Assembly (NCBI GenBank): GCA_034440635.1
Contig: JAOTON010001911.1
Span: 216,001 to 280,000 of the forward strand
Direction: 5' to 3'
DNA from: Lepas anatifera
Lineage: Eukaryota > Arthropoda > Thecostraca > Lepadidae
DNA length: 64,000 nt
The notes beneath the pieces were generated by a model. That model had not been told where the DNA came from and searched no databases. It worked only from the letters and a program-made list of their open reading frames with translations. The first letter of the stretch is position 1. Each line of letters begins with the position of its first letter. This document shows, piece after piece, positions 25,347-38,300 of this stretch. Position numbers and translations under genes: made by a program.

Positions 25347-28300
25347 CTGTCGACAGAGCGCGCAGCTCAGCGGGAGGGTTCGGTGATGCGTGGTGGGAAG
25401 GAGGGTTTGTGCTGTTTGTTAACAGTCGTGAGCTATCGGTATCTAAAACATGATTCTGTCACTGGCTGAAATCTGGGAACAGTTTATTTTTAAGGGTTAG
25501 TACACTGGGAGATAGCGAAATTATTGAATGCGATGGAACCCGTTGAAAAATTTTGGACGGCGTGGAAATTTAGAGACGATAAAGTTGTAGTCCTCTGTCA
25601 CGATTTTGAGCGCTACTTATTTCAGCACTGATGTGTTAGGAATTTGTGTCTTTTGCTTAGAAGTTAACCTTCGCCCGGGTGGGGGTCTTTTAGACCCCCT
25701 CGGGTTTTTCCGAAGTGACCAAAAACGGCGGCGCGCAGGCCGCCAAACTTGGTCTAGCTGTTCCTTCATCATTTTTACATGTTTCCTGAAAATTTTGGCT
25801 CAAGGTCATATCAGGTCAGGTCACCAGGCCAGGTGAAGTGACCTCACCTCAAAAATAATTAGGACCGCATAACTAAAAGAAGGGTCAATCGATCAAGTTG
25901 AAACTCATACCACATATTGGGCCCACCAGGAGCTACAACATTTGTTCCGGGATTTTTGATATTGGTGACCTAAGGTCTGTGCAGAGCATGACCTCCCCAT
26001 TGTAAATACATGGGGAAAATCACGAAATGAGCTTTTCTCAGTAAGTATGGATGGAATCAACTTCAAACATCGGTTGTGACTTGCTCTTGGCCCATTTCTG
26101 GAGCTGATGACAAATTTTTGACTTGTGACCTTTAAAAGGTCACCTTAGGTCAATAAGCATTTTTGGTGTTTTTTCTATAAATTTTGAATAAACTAAGATA
26201 GAGCTTTTATTTTGTCACCAAAGTGTTTGTATAGTACTGGAAGTCAAATGATATCATCATGACTATACCAGGTCAAGTTGGGTCAGACCTTTGACCTGGG
26301 TCAGGTCAAATTCTTAAATTTGACCTGGCATAGCATGTCTATATCATTCGATTCGTATTGACGAGAGGATTGCAATGGTGCATAAACTTGGCTGTATCTT
26401 GTTTGGTTTGGAAGCTATTAGTGAAAAGTAAACGCCCTTATGCTTGGGTGGCTATGGACATTCCCAAGTATATACCCAATATTTAGTGACCTGTAGCTCC
26501 CTAGGCTTTGACCTGACACGAAAATGAATGGCACGCAATGAAAGCGCATCTCAAGAGCTTTCGAATGGTGTTTAAAAATGTTTCTGGCTATCATAGTTTC
26601 TGAGATATATGAGGTTTTCTTAGTACACCTCATATTAGCGATTTTGACCTATTTTGACCTCTGGTGACCTTGATATTGACCTGACAAGAAAATGACCAAG
26701 TATTTTCGATATCATTTTCGAAGAGCTTTCGATTGCCTTTTGCTTTTTTAGCTCTCTTAGTTATTGAGATCGTGGGGTCTTTTTGCCCCCCCAGGGCGAA
26801 GGTGGCTCGTACCCGCCACCGGGGCAAGGGTTAACTAGACCTATGTCTTTTCTGTATTTCGGCTTTATATTCTACACTGGCGTTAAAAGACCTTCAGAGC
26901 TACCCCGCAAATGGTGGTGGTGATATTGGTTTGAATTGCATCGCTATTAGAAGTGAATCGATGTCGGCAATTCTGCTGATGTAGAATAAGGCTCGATTTT
27001 TTCGGCACAATTATGGACGTGGAACGATCAATCTTTCGGATTCTATCTATCTGACTCCGAGTATATGATGAGCTTATCAGAGGTGCATCGGTACATTTCG
27101 GAATATAAAAAGCAGATGCCAAATTTCGGGTTGTCTCGTTCTTTTACTACCCTGATGGATAGTGACAATACTGGCCAGTCCTTATCTCATCGTTGCAGCA
27201 TCGAAAATTTGGCCTATGCATTGGACTACATCGAAACGATCCAGTTTCTATATAATCAAAGTGGAGGTAAAAAAGCAGTAATATTGTTTCTCAACGCTTT
27301 ATGAACTATGCAGTGCTGCGGGAGCGTAAGCTCTACAGTTTGTTTCTTCACTATTCTATTTAAAGCGCATCGGGGGCGAGAACATTTGGAGTTGTAGTGT
27401 ATTTTTTGAATGCGGAGAGCTTAAAGAAACTATACCTATTGCATACGCAGCTCGTATTTATACTGTGTAAGTTAAGTTATAAGGCCTTGCTGTGTACTTG
27501 TTGAATTTTTAGCCGAGTGCAGAAATCGATTTGTTTTTTCCTGGCGTTGGTGGGTGCCCGGGCCGGTGCGCCGGCACCTTTGCGTGCACTGTTTGCTATG
27601 ATGGCTTCCAACATTAGCTTTGCAATGCAGCCTCAGCTCCCCGAAATTAAATTACGCGCCCGATTGGGTATCATTTTTTTTAGAAAAGGAGTTACAGGTC
27701 AACATCAAATATACCAGGCTTAATCCTTTTGGCTTACATCCTGAAAATGAACAGAAACAGAACGCATATGTTCGCAGGAGAACAATGCCACGACCATTAC
27801 TGCCATCGAAGCACGCAAAACGAAAACATCGACTTTAGCTTGAGATATCCGCATCGCAAAATCTATGTTTTCTCCGCATAGTTCGAATGTGGAAACAATA
27901 AAACCATGCAAGTTTTGATACAAAACTCACTCCGTGAAAAATCGGAGGATTATTTAAAAGAAGAAAAGTTGCGCATTTAAAATCAGACTGCAATAGTAAA
28001 AATTACGCTGCATTTGTATTATTCATGAAAGCATCCAATCATTTGGTTTTTCATGCCTCGTATCAATACGTCACAGAACACACACTATATTAAGCATATG
28101 GTTAAAAAAGGAGGCAAAAACATAGTATGCATCTATTCTTACACGCGTACAAGCTAACTGACCAAGCTGACCATATGCCATGATAGTATTAACTATAGAA
28201 ATAAAAATGTGACAATAAATGACAATATCTGACAATCATAGAGAAAGGAAAGACAATGATACAATGAACTACCTAAGGAATGAAAATAGTCATACTAACC

Positions 28301-31300
28301 GGATTATTAGACAGTAACCAAGGAAACGAAACTACACCAAGCATGCGTCATAATCCGTCCGCTCAACACGCGAACCAGAACACCGTCTGTCTGCAAACAT
28401 ACCATAATTGTGTTGCGTATACCCACAATAAAGCATTTCTCATGCATCATGCACATCTGTAAGCCCTTACGGGGACTTGCATCATGAAGCTACTCGTTGG
28501 CAGTGTCATGCATGCAAGAGAAGTAGAAAAAAGTGAGCCAACTTCCGCAGGTCTTTTGTTTTATTTCCCTGTTTAAAACATGCCGGTGTATGTTGTGTTA
28601 GGTAAATATCCTCACTCGGCGCTCATTCTAACCCTGCTGTAACTGTGCTGCTGCACTAAATCTGCAATCACTGGACAAAATCTGCAATAGCGGTGTCTCA
28701 ATACGGCTGCCATCTATCATACAAATGTGGGAGGGAAAGCAACGACCAGAAAATCCAAACGACGCCCCGGGCGCTAGTCATTACGGCCCGTGCATTGTTG
28801 GTCTACTCGTGACCATTAGAGCTCAATAGTCCGGTTGCCGTATTGAAGATGTGTCGCGAAGCTGCTGTGACTTTGTGGCCCGGTAGCCACTCGAAGGCGA
28901 ATGAAAGAACGAGAAAATGTTACACTCGGAGATCGTTTTTCATGTTTATTTATGTTTTCCGATATGTTGATCTTCACTTTATTACGGTTTTTTAGGATCA
29001 GATAAGGGGCCTGTTCCATTAATCCAACGGACACTACTGATTCGGCGTTCGTAGTTTTAAAGATATATCGCTGCCGGGGACGGTAGGCTGCAAAATTGTG
29101 ATTGGGTGTTGCACAATACATATGCGGATACATCTTACAGGCCTCTCAAACATACCAAGTGAGCGCGGTGCCTGACCGGTGCCGCGCTGGAGTGTAGACA
29201 TCAAACATTTAGCTGAAGTTTATACATTCATGCTAAAGCCTCAACAATTATTTGAGTGGTGGAGTTTTAGTGCGTGTTTTGCTAAAGTTCCTCAGCTCGA
29301 GCAGGCTTCTGTTGTATTTTTTTAGAGATGCTTGAGCCGGGAGTTCATGTCGGGCGCATAAACTGGCGTCTTTCTTAATTTCATCGCTTACATCATTTTT
29401 TTAGGCGTGAGGTCAGATGGGAAGCTGCAATTTTTGCATTTGCATGAGCTATTTTGCGGGCGTCTGGTGAAATCTGTCCTGTGCACCAGACCCGAAAGAT
29501 TTCCCGGCTGCCAACTCGAGAATCACCTATCCTTAGACAAAACACAGCAAAGATTGTCACATCGGCGGGGAACTACTAAAGTCACAATTCTTAGCTGGAG
29601 TCATGTCAGGTAAGGTCACGGTTCTAGATCATGTGAGCTCATTTCCACTGCATTCAAAAGAAAACGGCGCCATTGCTTTGTGCTCTGGAACTCATTTGGC
29701 ATGACAAGGTCATCCGGGCTACAAGTTTTACGTCTCCTTATACAGCTCCAAGTCCGTTTTACTCCTTCACAATCGTATGCTTCTTTGTGGATGACCCTGG
29801 GCTACCTAACTTTCTTGAAATTGTTGAATATGAATTGGCAGCTACTTGTAAAATAAAAAGGAATGGCCACTCGTTCCAGGAATGTTCTTTTATACAGAGG
29901 CAGATCCAGGGGTCCAATTACATCATGTCCTTTCAAAAACGACTAAATGTCTCCCACTTTTAGTCGATTCTGGAGGACTTTCTTTAAAATGACACCTCTT
30001 TTTGTGATTTTACCTAGGTTGACCCAAACCTCAAACAAAATGTTTCTTTAGATCTGCCCCTGCATGTACCCGCCCCTGTCTCGTGAGGCCGTCACGACTC
30101 TGCCCGTGGCCCTGCACAGAGTCACGGTGCCAGAGAAGCGTGCTGTGTTGACACGCTCTGTCACGGACCGCGCGGAGACTGCCCAGTTCGCGCCTGTTGC
30201 ATCAGAGGGGCCAGCTGTGACTGCCAGATACCCCCTGTCTGCCATGCATGTACGCACTTGATACTTAGTCCACGTGACGTGCAAAACAGGAAACGAGTTA
30301 CACGCTCAACACGTACGCAAATTGTGAAAATGGGCGTTAGCAGCCTAGCGAGTGGAACTCGTGTCCCAAGACTTGTCTGATTTAATGGGCTGGTTTAGAA
30401 CCGCAGTCACGGCACCTTTGTCTGAGTCATGCTGGTTTTAAGTTCAAGCTACCCGGTTTGGTCTCATAGGCGGATCCGGGGGTACGAGGGACACGTGCCC
30501 CTATGACCCGTGATCAAGTCCCTGAAACGTCCGTAGCACCCCCTGAAATGTTTCTGCCCATCCTCCCCCATCTCCCTAAAAGCAAATATCGGCCTCTCGG
30601 CGATAATAATTTCCCCCTCTGATAGGTAGAACCGTCCAAAACTGAGACCCCTCTAATCCAAACGGCGCTCCCTTGACCGGGTGCTGTCCGTTGGAACTCC
30701 TATATCCGCCTATGCTCAGCATACGGCCCAGGAATTGGATGATAAAGCCCAGGCTGTGATTTTGCTTACATTTTACTGCTGGCAGCCCTGTTGTTCGCTG
30801 TCAAACACGCCGCCGCGTCTGCCTTGTACGAATTCTGTTTTGTGCTTGCGACTGTTCAGTATCTATTGGTTGTCAACGGCAAGTAAAATCCGGAATTTGA
30901 AATAACGATAACCCGAAAACTGACATCGATAATGGACATAAAACCACCGTATGCAATGCAGTTATGCCTAATGTTCATTATGGCAACACCACCCTATCGC
31001 CGTGTATCTGACATGATTACCAACTAACTCGAGAAGCAGCGACGAACCACCATAGACTGTGGCTAATTATGTATGAAAGACACAAATCATGCTCCAGCAC
31101 GGGAAAGCTAGAAACTTTCGGGGGCTGGGCAGTTGTATATGAAGCAACGCATCTGCATGTAAGTGTAATGTGGCATGTGCACTGCAAGCATATGCGATGT
31201 AATATAGAGCACATGCATGCAGGAAACACCCGCAGTATGTTTCTCCGTTGTTGAGAGGAGGGAAGGCTGGGGACGGGTTCATCCAGAGCTTCTTCTGTGC

Positions 31301-32312
31301 CGGTTTGTGGACATATCCACTGTGGGCATATCCACTCGTCACCAGACTGCGGGGGTTTTGGTGTTGGCAGGAAAAGCAGAGAGCCTATGACTGGTTCGGA
31401 GGTAAAAAAGGTGAAAAAATAGATGGTGGCGTGTTCCTCTTGGGTTTCTTGAATTTCAGTCATTGGATGCTCTTAAATGGTGAAATATATTTCGGATGGA
31501 TTTGGATGGATGAATTTCTGGGTAGAAGTTGCCAGTTGAGGCTTGTTTGAATCATATGAGCTTACATATTGGGAAAAACAAAAATGCTCTTGAGAGATGT
31601 AGATGGCACTACGGGTATTGAAATCGGTGACTCAAATATTTACACACGCCATATTTCGAGTAGTCAACTTCTCACCCTGAACAAAAATGCAACGAAAAGT
31701 AACCTGAAATATAGCACAATTGCCCCGCTCTGTAGGCATAACTACGCCAGCATGTCGATCGCACTTACCCTTGCAGTGGGGATAGCCCCAGCGACAGGAG
31801 TAGTTGTAGGTGACCACATAGTGCCACCACTTGCTACATTTGGCACGTCCGTAACACTTATCGTGCATGAAACAGCACCTGTCGGGGCAAACACCGCCCA
31901 ACCGCGTTAGTGACGTCACACCATTGCACTGATGACGTCATACATGCCCACGACCTCAGTCACCGTACAGAGACATGGCTGTTAGTGCCGCCGATACCGG
32001 TCTGTGTCCGATAGGGTTTTTATCAGTCTCTGAGGAGTTTATATCATTCGTCGGATGCAGGGGTGGCGTTGTTGGACAGGCTCGTCAAACGTCTGTTTTT
32101 GGCTGTTCACCCGCCGCCTCCTCCACTCCTTTTTATCACATTTGGCTCACTTTCCTGGTATGCATTCATGGTTTTGTTATCCGAAGCTGTAAGAATGTTT
32201 TTTTCATGTTCTCTTCACTCTTGGTGGATCAAAAACAGTCTGATAGCTATATTTCATCCTTGAGGGATATTTTAGTTTTCTACTTGCTTATGACAGATGC
32301 AGCACATAACAT

Positions 32313-32374
<62 letters not shown>

Positions 32375-35300
32375 GTAAATGCCATACTGTGGAGTCGATT
32401 TTCGTAGAATCTCGTTCGGACTTCCTCCACAAAAAGATATTGGGGTTCGGATCTTTCGTACTGTATTACAGTGCTTCGTCAGCGATGATCGTTCGGAATA
32501 TATTCCGAACGATATCGTATTCCGATATCATATTCCGAACGATCATCGCTGACGAAGCACTGTAATACAGCACGAAAGCTCCGACCCCCAATATCTTCTT
32601 GTGGAGGAAGTCCGAGCGAGATCCTACGATATATTAGGTGTCAGATGCGTACTTCACTTCAACCTATTAAGTGTTGGCTCTACCAATGAAACATTACATG
32701 TACAAGAATAAAATTGGGAATGCTTGTAGCATGAACTCAGTAAAAGTTACATGTTATCGGTGCAAAGCCAATTGTGTTCCGGTTGTCGCAGAGTTGAATG
32801 TGAGCTTCTCGAACGGCTCCGGATAATGTTAATACTTGAAAGATGCTTCTAGTGCTGTTTTCAGGAAAATAAATGTAGGTACCTATTTGTCTACAGAGGA
32901 TTTTCAACCCAGGATTAAGGGCCAGGTTATGTTCTGTAATAAGATGAATGATTAGAATGACCACCGAATTCGCAGTTGACTCAGTGCTGATGTCGGTATT
33001 GACTGCGGATTCGCAGTTGACTCAGTGCTGATGTCGGTATTGACTGCGGATTCGCAGTTGACTCAGTGCTGATGTCGGTATTGACTGCGGATTCGCAGTC
33101 GACTCAGTGTTAATCTCGATATTGACTCAGAATCCCGGGATAAATGTATCATTATAAGCTTTGGCACCTAAAGATACTCCTGGGTTCCAGTTTTCGAGAA
33201 AAAATGGTTCATTTTTTAACCCCAAAGAAAGAAATAAAGAAATAAAATTTGACATTTTTTGGTTCTGAATCGGCTTGGTGTTGTCCGTGGGATCCTCAGC
33301 TCTGCTCGACATTCAAGCGAACAGAAAAACACGGTACTAATGACCTTGACAGCAGGCGATACCCTGATATCTATATAGTAAGCCTTGGTCGCATAGCTGA
33401 CAGATCGTATGCTCTGAATATGTTGCTACGCCAGATGAAATATCTAAACGCCTCCGAAATGCCAAAAGCTACCGCCTGGAATAAATTACTCCCTCTTTGC
33501 GGACGATGTCGCCATTTGGAAAACCACTGCAATCGATACCAGGCGGTATAACGAACCAGAATTCCAACACGCAACTACGCAGTTGCAGGATAGCCTAAAC
33601 GACATCAATAATTGGTGTAGTTTAATGGGTCTATCACTCTCGGCGGAAAAATCATCAGTCGTTGTCTTTGCCAGAGCGCATTCCAGACACGATCCTCCAC
33701 GGCTCCAAATCTCGGGTAAACCTATTGAATGCACCAATAGCTTCAAATTCTTGGGCGTCACCTAGATTCCCGATTGAGTTTCAATGAGCACATCACCAAA
33801 GTCGTCTCTAGCTGTCAAAAGCGAGTCAACATTCTCCGCATGCTCGGCGGCACAGAGTATGGCGGGGATCGAAAGACCCTGCTTATGCTCTACAAGTCCC
33901 TGATTCGGTCCATTCTCGAATATAATTCGTTCGTTTTTGACTCAACGAACAAGACCAATAAATTAAAGCTAGAGCGAGTCCAAAACGCCAGTATCCGGGC
34001 AGCCACAGGCGCGCTCGGAGAATCCCCCATCACCAGCCTGCTAACTGATAGCGGGCTGTGCCTCTACAGACAAGACGCGACGCCCAGCTTATCTCTTACT
34101 ACATTAAGGTTCAATCCACCGAAAATCACCCGGCAAAGCAATGTTTTGCCCATCCCAGACGAGCAAATAAAGCCACTCTACAGAAGTGGCCCCCATTTAA
34201 GCACAGAGTAGCAAAAACCCTGGAAGCCTAAATCTTGCACTGCCAGCGACAATAGGCAAACCCCACTCTCCGCTTCTGGACTCGAAAAGAGCCCAAAGTG
34301 GAATTTCTTTTCACTTCCCGTAAAACGGACTTCTCAGAGGAAGAAGTCTCCCAAAAATTCCTAGAGTTCCGATCTTGTAACACGGAAAAGACCTTTATAT
34401 TTACAGACGGCTCCAAAATAGGCGAAAAGTAGGCCTCGGCATCTGGGGGCAAAACATTTGCCTTCAGAAAGACTTCCGGACAACTGCTCCATCTTCAGCC
34501 GAGGCTGTTGCCATCCTAAATGCATTAGCCATAATCAGAACCCAAAATATCAACTCAGCCGTCATCTGTTCAGACTCTAAATCTGTCCTGCAGGCCATCA
34601 GTAACGTAGTCAACCCCAACCACCACGTTATAGCAGATATTCAGAAAGGTATCGATGATACCCTGATGTCTTTTCTTTGGATCCCGGGCCACTGCAAAAT
34701 TCAAGGAAATGAGAAGGCCGATGAGCAGGCAAAAAGTCCTAGAACTTAGAGAGATTGCACCCTTAAAGTGGTCTGGAGACGATAGCAAGCTCTCCTCCAG
34801 GACACCATCCGGAAGCAAATTCAACATAACTGGACCACAAACCATAGCGCCCACCTATTTTATATCAAGCCTAACATCGGCTACTGGCCCAGTTCCAACC
34901 AAAAGAGTCGCCGGCGCGAGGTTATTCTAACCAGACTCAGAAATGGACACACAAAATTAAATGCCTATTGGAACGCGGGTACCTGTGGTACCTGCGACGC
35001 AATGGAGAATCCCCATCACATTCTCATCGATTGTCCCCAGCACAATACCCATCGGCAACCCATGCTAGATTACTGCCGAATCCAAAACATCCCTGTAGAC
35101 CTAAAAACTTTGCTCGGTAACGACCATCCTGAACTTCTCGAAAAGTCTTTACATACCTAAAGGATTCTGGGCTAGAGAAGTTTCTATAAATCACTCCTCC
35201 CAGTATATATGATGAGGGTGCATGGTGCACCCCAAAGTAGGACTTGCCTATTTTCTAATCATAGCTGATCCACTGCGAAATTTAAGCAATAGTTTTGTAA

Positions 35301-38300
35301 CCTTTAAATGGTTCATTGTAGGCTAAGGATAGGTTATGTTAGGCTAACTTTGAAATCAGGTTAGGTTAGATAGGCTAGATTTCTTCACCGCAGTGATACC
35401 TTTACTGCGGGTCTATACTAACCACACCTATACTCTTACTAACAATCTAACTATCCTCTCACTTCTTTTCTGCGCGGCGGCTGCCCAGCCGAAGAGGGGA
35501 GCTGCAACTTCACCTCCGGGTTGCAGGGTAAATCGCGGCACCCTGGCCAGGTGTTTAGCGCACTTTCTAAAATACGAAATTATTGAGTTAACGGAGGCTT
35601 TCGAGTAACGTATACAAGCGGACATCAATAGCTGACACACAAAATTCTAAATTCTAAATTCCAAATTCTAAATTCCAAATTCTAAATTTCAAACTCTAAA
35701 TTTATAAGGTCTTCAACCACAGAAATAACCTTCGCACTCTGCGGGTCTAAACTTATTAAAGACCTCCCTTGGCTGGCTATGCCATTGTCACGACGTCCAC
35801 TTGCAAGCTAAAACATCTTGCAACCCATTACTTGAAATAACTCCCATTGCTTTAACAGACTAACGTAGCTTGCCCTCCACTAAATTCTAAAATTCTCCCA
35901 CACTCCTTTAGAGGCGGGCAAAGGTGCTATGCCAGAACGCCTAATAAAGCCATAAGCAAGCAAGCCTCCGAAATGCTACAGACACTACCTATTATTCTAT
36001 CTTTATTACCGATTATTTTACCGATTTTACCGATACGTTTATTGATTGTTTTGCCGATTATTTGACTGATTATTTTTACCGCACTGTGATTATCTTATCA
36101 CTGTTACCTACTCCTGCTGCTTTTTCTTCAAAACTATGCATTCCGCGAACCGAATGACGACCTGAGGTCACTGACCCGTCGCCGGTGTTTCCTCAGTCTA
36201 GCTCCTCCCAGCAATGGTCCTGCTAATGGTGTTGTAATTGCAGCTGGTGGTGACTCAGTGGGCAAAAATGCCAGGGTAGCGCATGGCCAGGGCTTAGACC
36301 AGGTCCAGACTAATAGTGATTAATAGATTTTTAAGCCCACCGACGCCCTGGCCTGTACCGGAGCGGTTTCGGCAGCGACGTGGACCGCTGACGGAATGTT
36401 TGTAAACGTGCGGTCCCGTACGGCTGGGCGGGCGGCAAAACAGGACGATTTGGCACACGGCTGGGCGGGAGCGTGATGGCGACTGTTGACCCTGAGAGGT
36501 ACGCTCTTTTGGGGTCAGAGACCCGGGCGGATGAATGAACGCCGACGTGAGGTGGACTGTGGCTGGCTGTGTTTGTATTTCAGCCAACACTGGTGTCCGG
36601 AGATTGGAAAATCGCGTGCCGTTTGTTGGGGAGGCTAACGTCAACTTCCGGTCCGGAGCCGTTTCCGTTGCAGTCACATGCGGAGCGCCGGTTCGAATTT
36701 GTGTGATTGGAGCTTCACAGAACAAGTGCCGCGACACTGCAGAGGTGAATACGAAAAACGAAAATCTTTGCTAAAGTACCTTAGCTCAACCTTTCGTTCA
36801 AGATTTCGCTGATAATTCACTGCTACCCGAGGTGGAATTGCTGAATCATTGGCCTCTCATGCATGGCCTTGCACAGACCATTTGCTAACATTTAAAGCCC
36901 TCTTAGGCCCACGGTAGACAGTAATCCAGCGTAAGGCGCTCATTTACATGCAACATTTTGGGGTGGAGCGCGAGGCGCAAGATGTTGCCGATCGGATACA
37001 TCCTTGACCCAGTCTCTTCCGTACCCAGTGTCGGCTTTTTATTACAGAGTCGTGAGTAAATCTTCTTTAATCCATAACTTGATTGGTTGCCAACCACACG
37101 CGCTGAATAAAAAGATATAAAAGCTGAGTTGAGTTTTGCAGATATGCCAAGTTTGCAGTGCTGGAGTGTCTCATGAATACACAATTACCCTTAGCTCCAG
37201 CAATCCTATGCTGATCTTCTCGGCTTCAGCTTAAAGTCATCCTGATGGCTCAGGTTTTATTGTGACTGATCGCTGGTTCCAAGAAAGGCATTTACCCCTG
37301 GTAACCCATATATTTTCTGCTTAACTTGCGTTCTCTACAATGTTTGCGCCTTGCCTCCCCAAATGGTCGTACTTGGATCCTCCCTGACAATGCTATCCAT
37401 GTTGATTTACGTCTGGCATTAGTTAGCACGCATATCTATCGTTAATAACACAGAGGCGGAAGTTGCCCTTACTATTTGGTTCGGTCCAGTCCCGGGTCAG
37501 GTATTAACTGGCGTCCCTGCGTCGTGGTGTCGTCAGGTCCTTCAGTCGGTTGGGGGATGAATTGCACGGTTCGTCACCATGCGGTGTCAGGGGTGCTTGT
37601 CATCTCCCCTTCTGTCGCTGTCCAAGCTCACTGAAACCTGTGAAGAGGATAAGGAGTTCGCACACACCATTTATGCCGATTTATAGCAATCAGGCGTGCT
37701 GGATCATCCTCCTGAAACCAAGGCTGGTAAATAATTTATCATTCTCTTTATCATCAAACCCTCCTGCTGAACATTCTTTGTTATTTATCATCGGAACACT
37801 TGGCGACCAAACAAGATAGCGACCCTCATCCAGAAGCAAAGCGCATGCTTGGCAAGACCAGTAATCAGGCCGTGTCAGCAGATCTCCACCGCCACCGTAA
37901 GTGTCCTGCTGGTCTCCGTGTGACCCCAAATTGACCATCCAAGGTCACTTGCAGACGTGTTAGGGTAAGCGTGCGGCTTGCACTCACCGCACTTTGTGTT
38001 CCCGTGATTACACTCCCACTTATACTGGGATATATAGAAGGATACTCCCAGAGGGTCGGTAAAACAGCGTGTAGCCCGCCAGTAGCACCAATCGTGCTCG
38101 TAGCAGCAGCTGAAAATGGCGCACGCCTGGTTAGCCGGCATACTGTACAGCAGTGACCACTTCTGACCACTTCTGAAGTGACCACCCCCTGAAGCAATGC
38201 CACAAGTACGGCTCACTGCAGATGAATGTGTATACACTAGGCTCGGTGGTTTTTAGTTATTTTCTGGTCAACTATTGCTTACTCGGTCATGATTAGAAAC

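Noticed and set aside
25059..25469. A 136-residue plus-strand frame
   Set aside because: It is antisense to the phospholipase C-terminal exon, whose CECDRQFAKC motif is far more specific.
31975..32565. A 196-residue plus-strand frame
   Set aside because: It crosses a (TA)n tract and one arm of a foldback element, has no domain, and no support as a gene.
35330..35380. Telomere-like GGTTAGGTTAG motif
   Set aside because: Only two or three irregular units in the 3' region of a dead retrotransposon; not a telomeric array.
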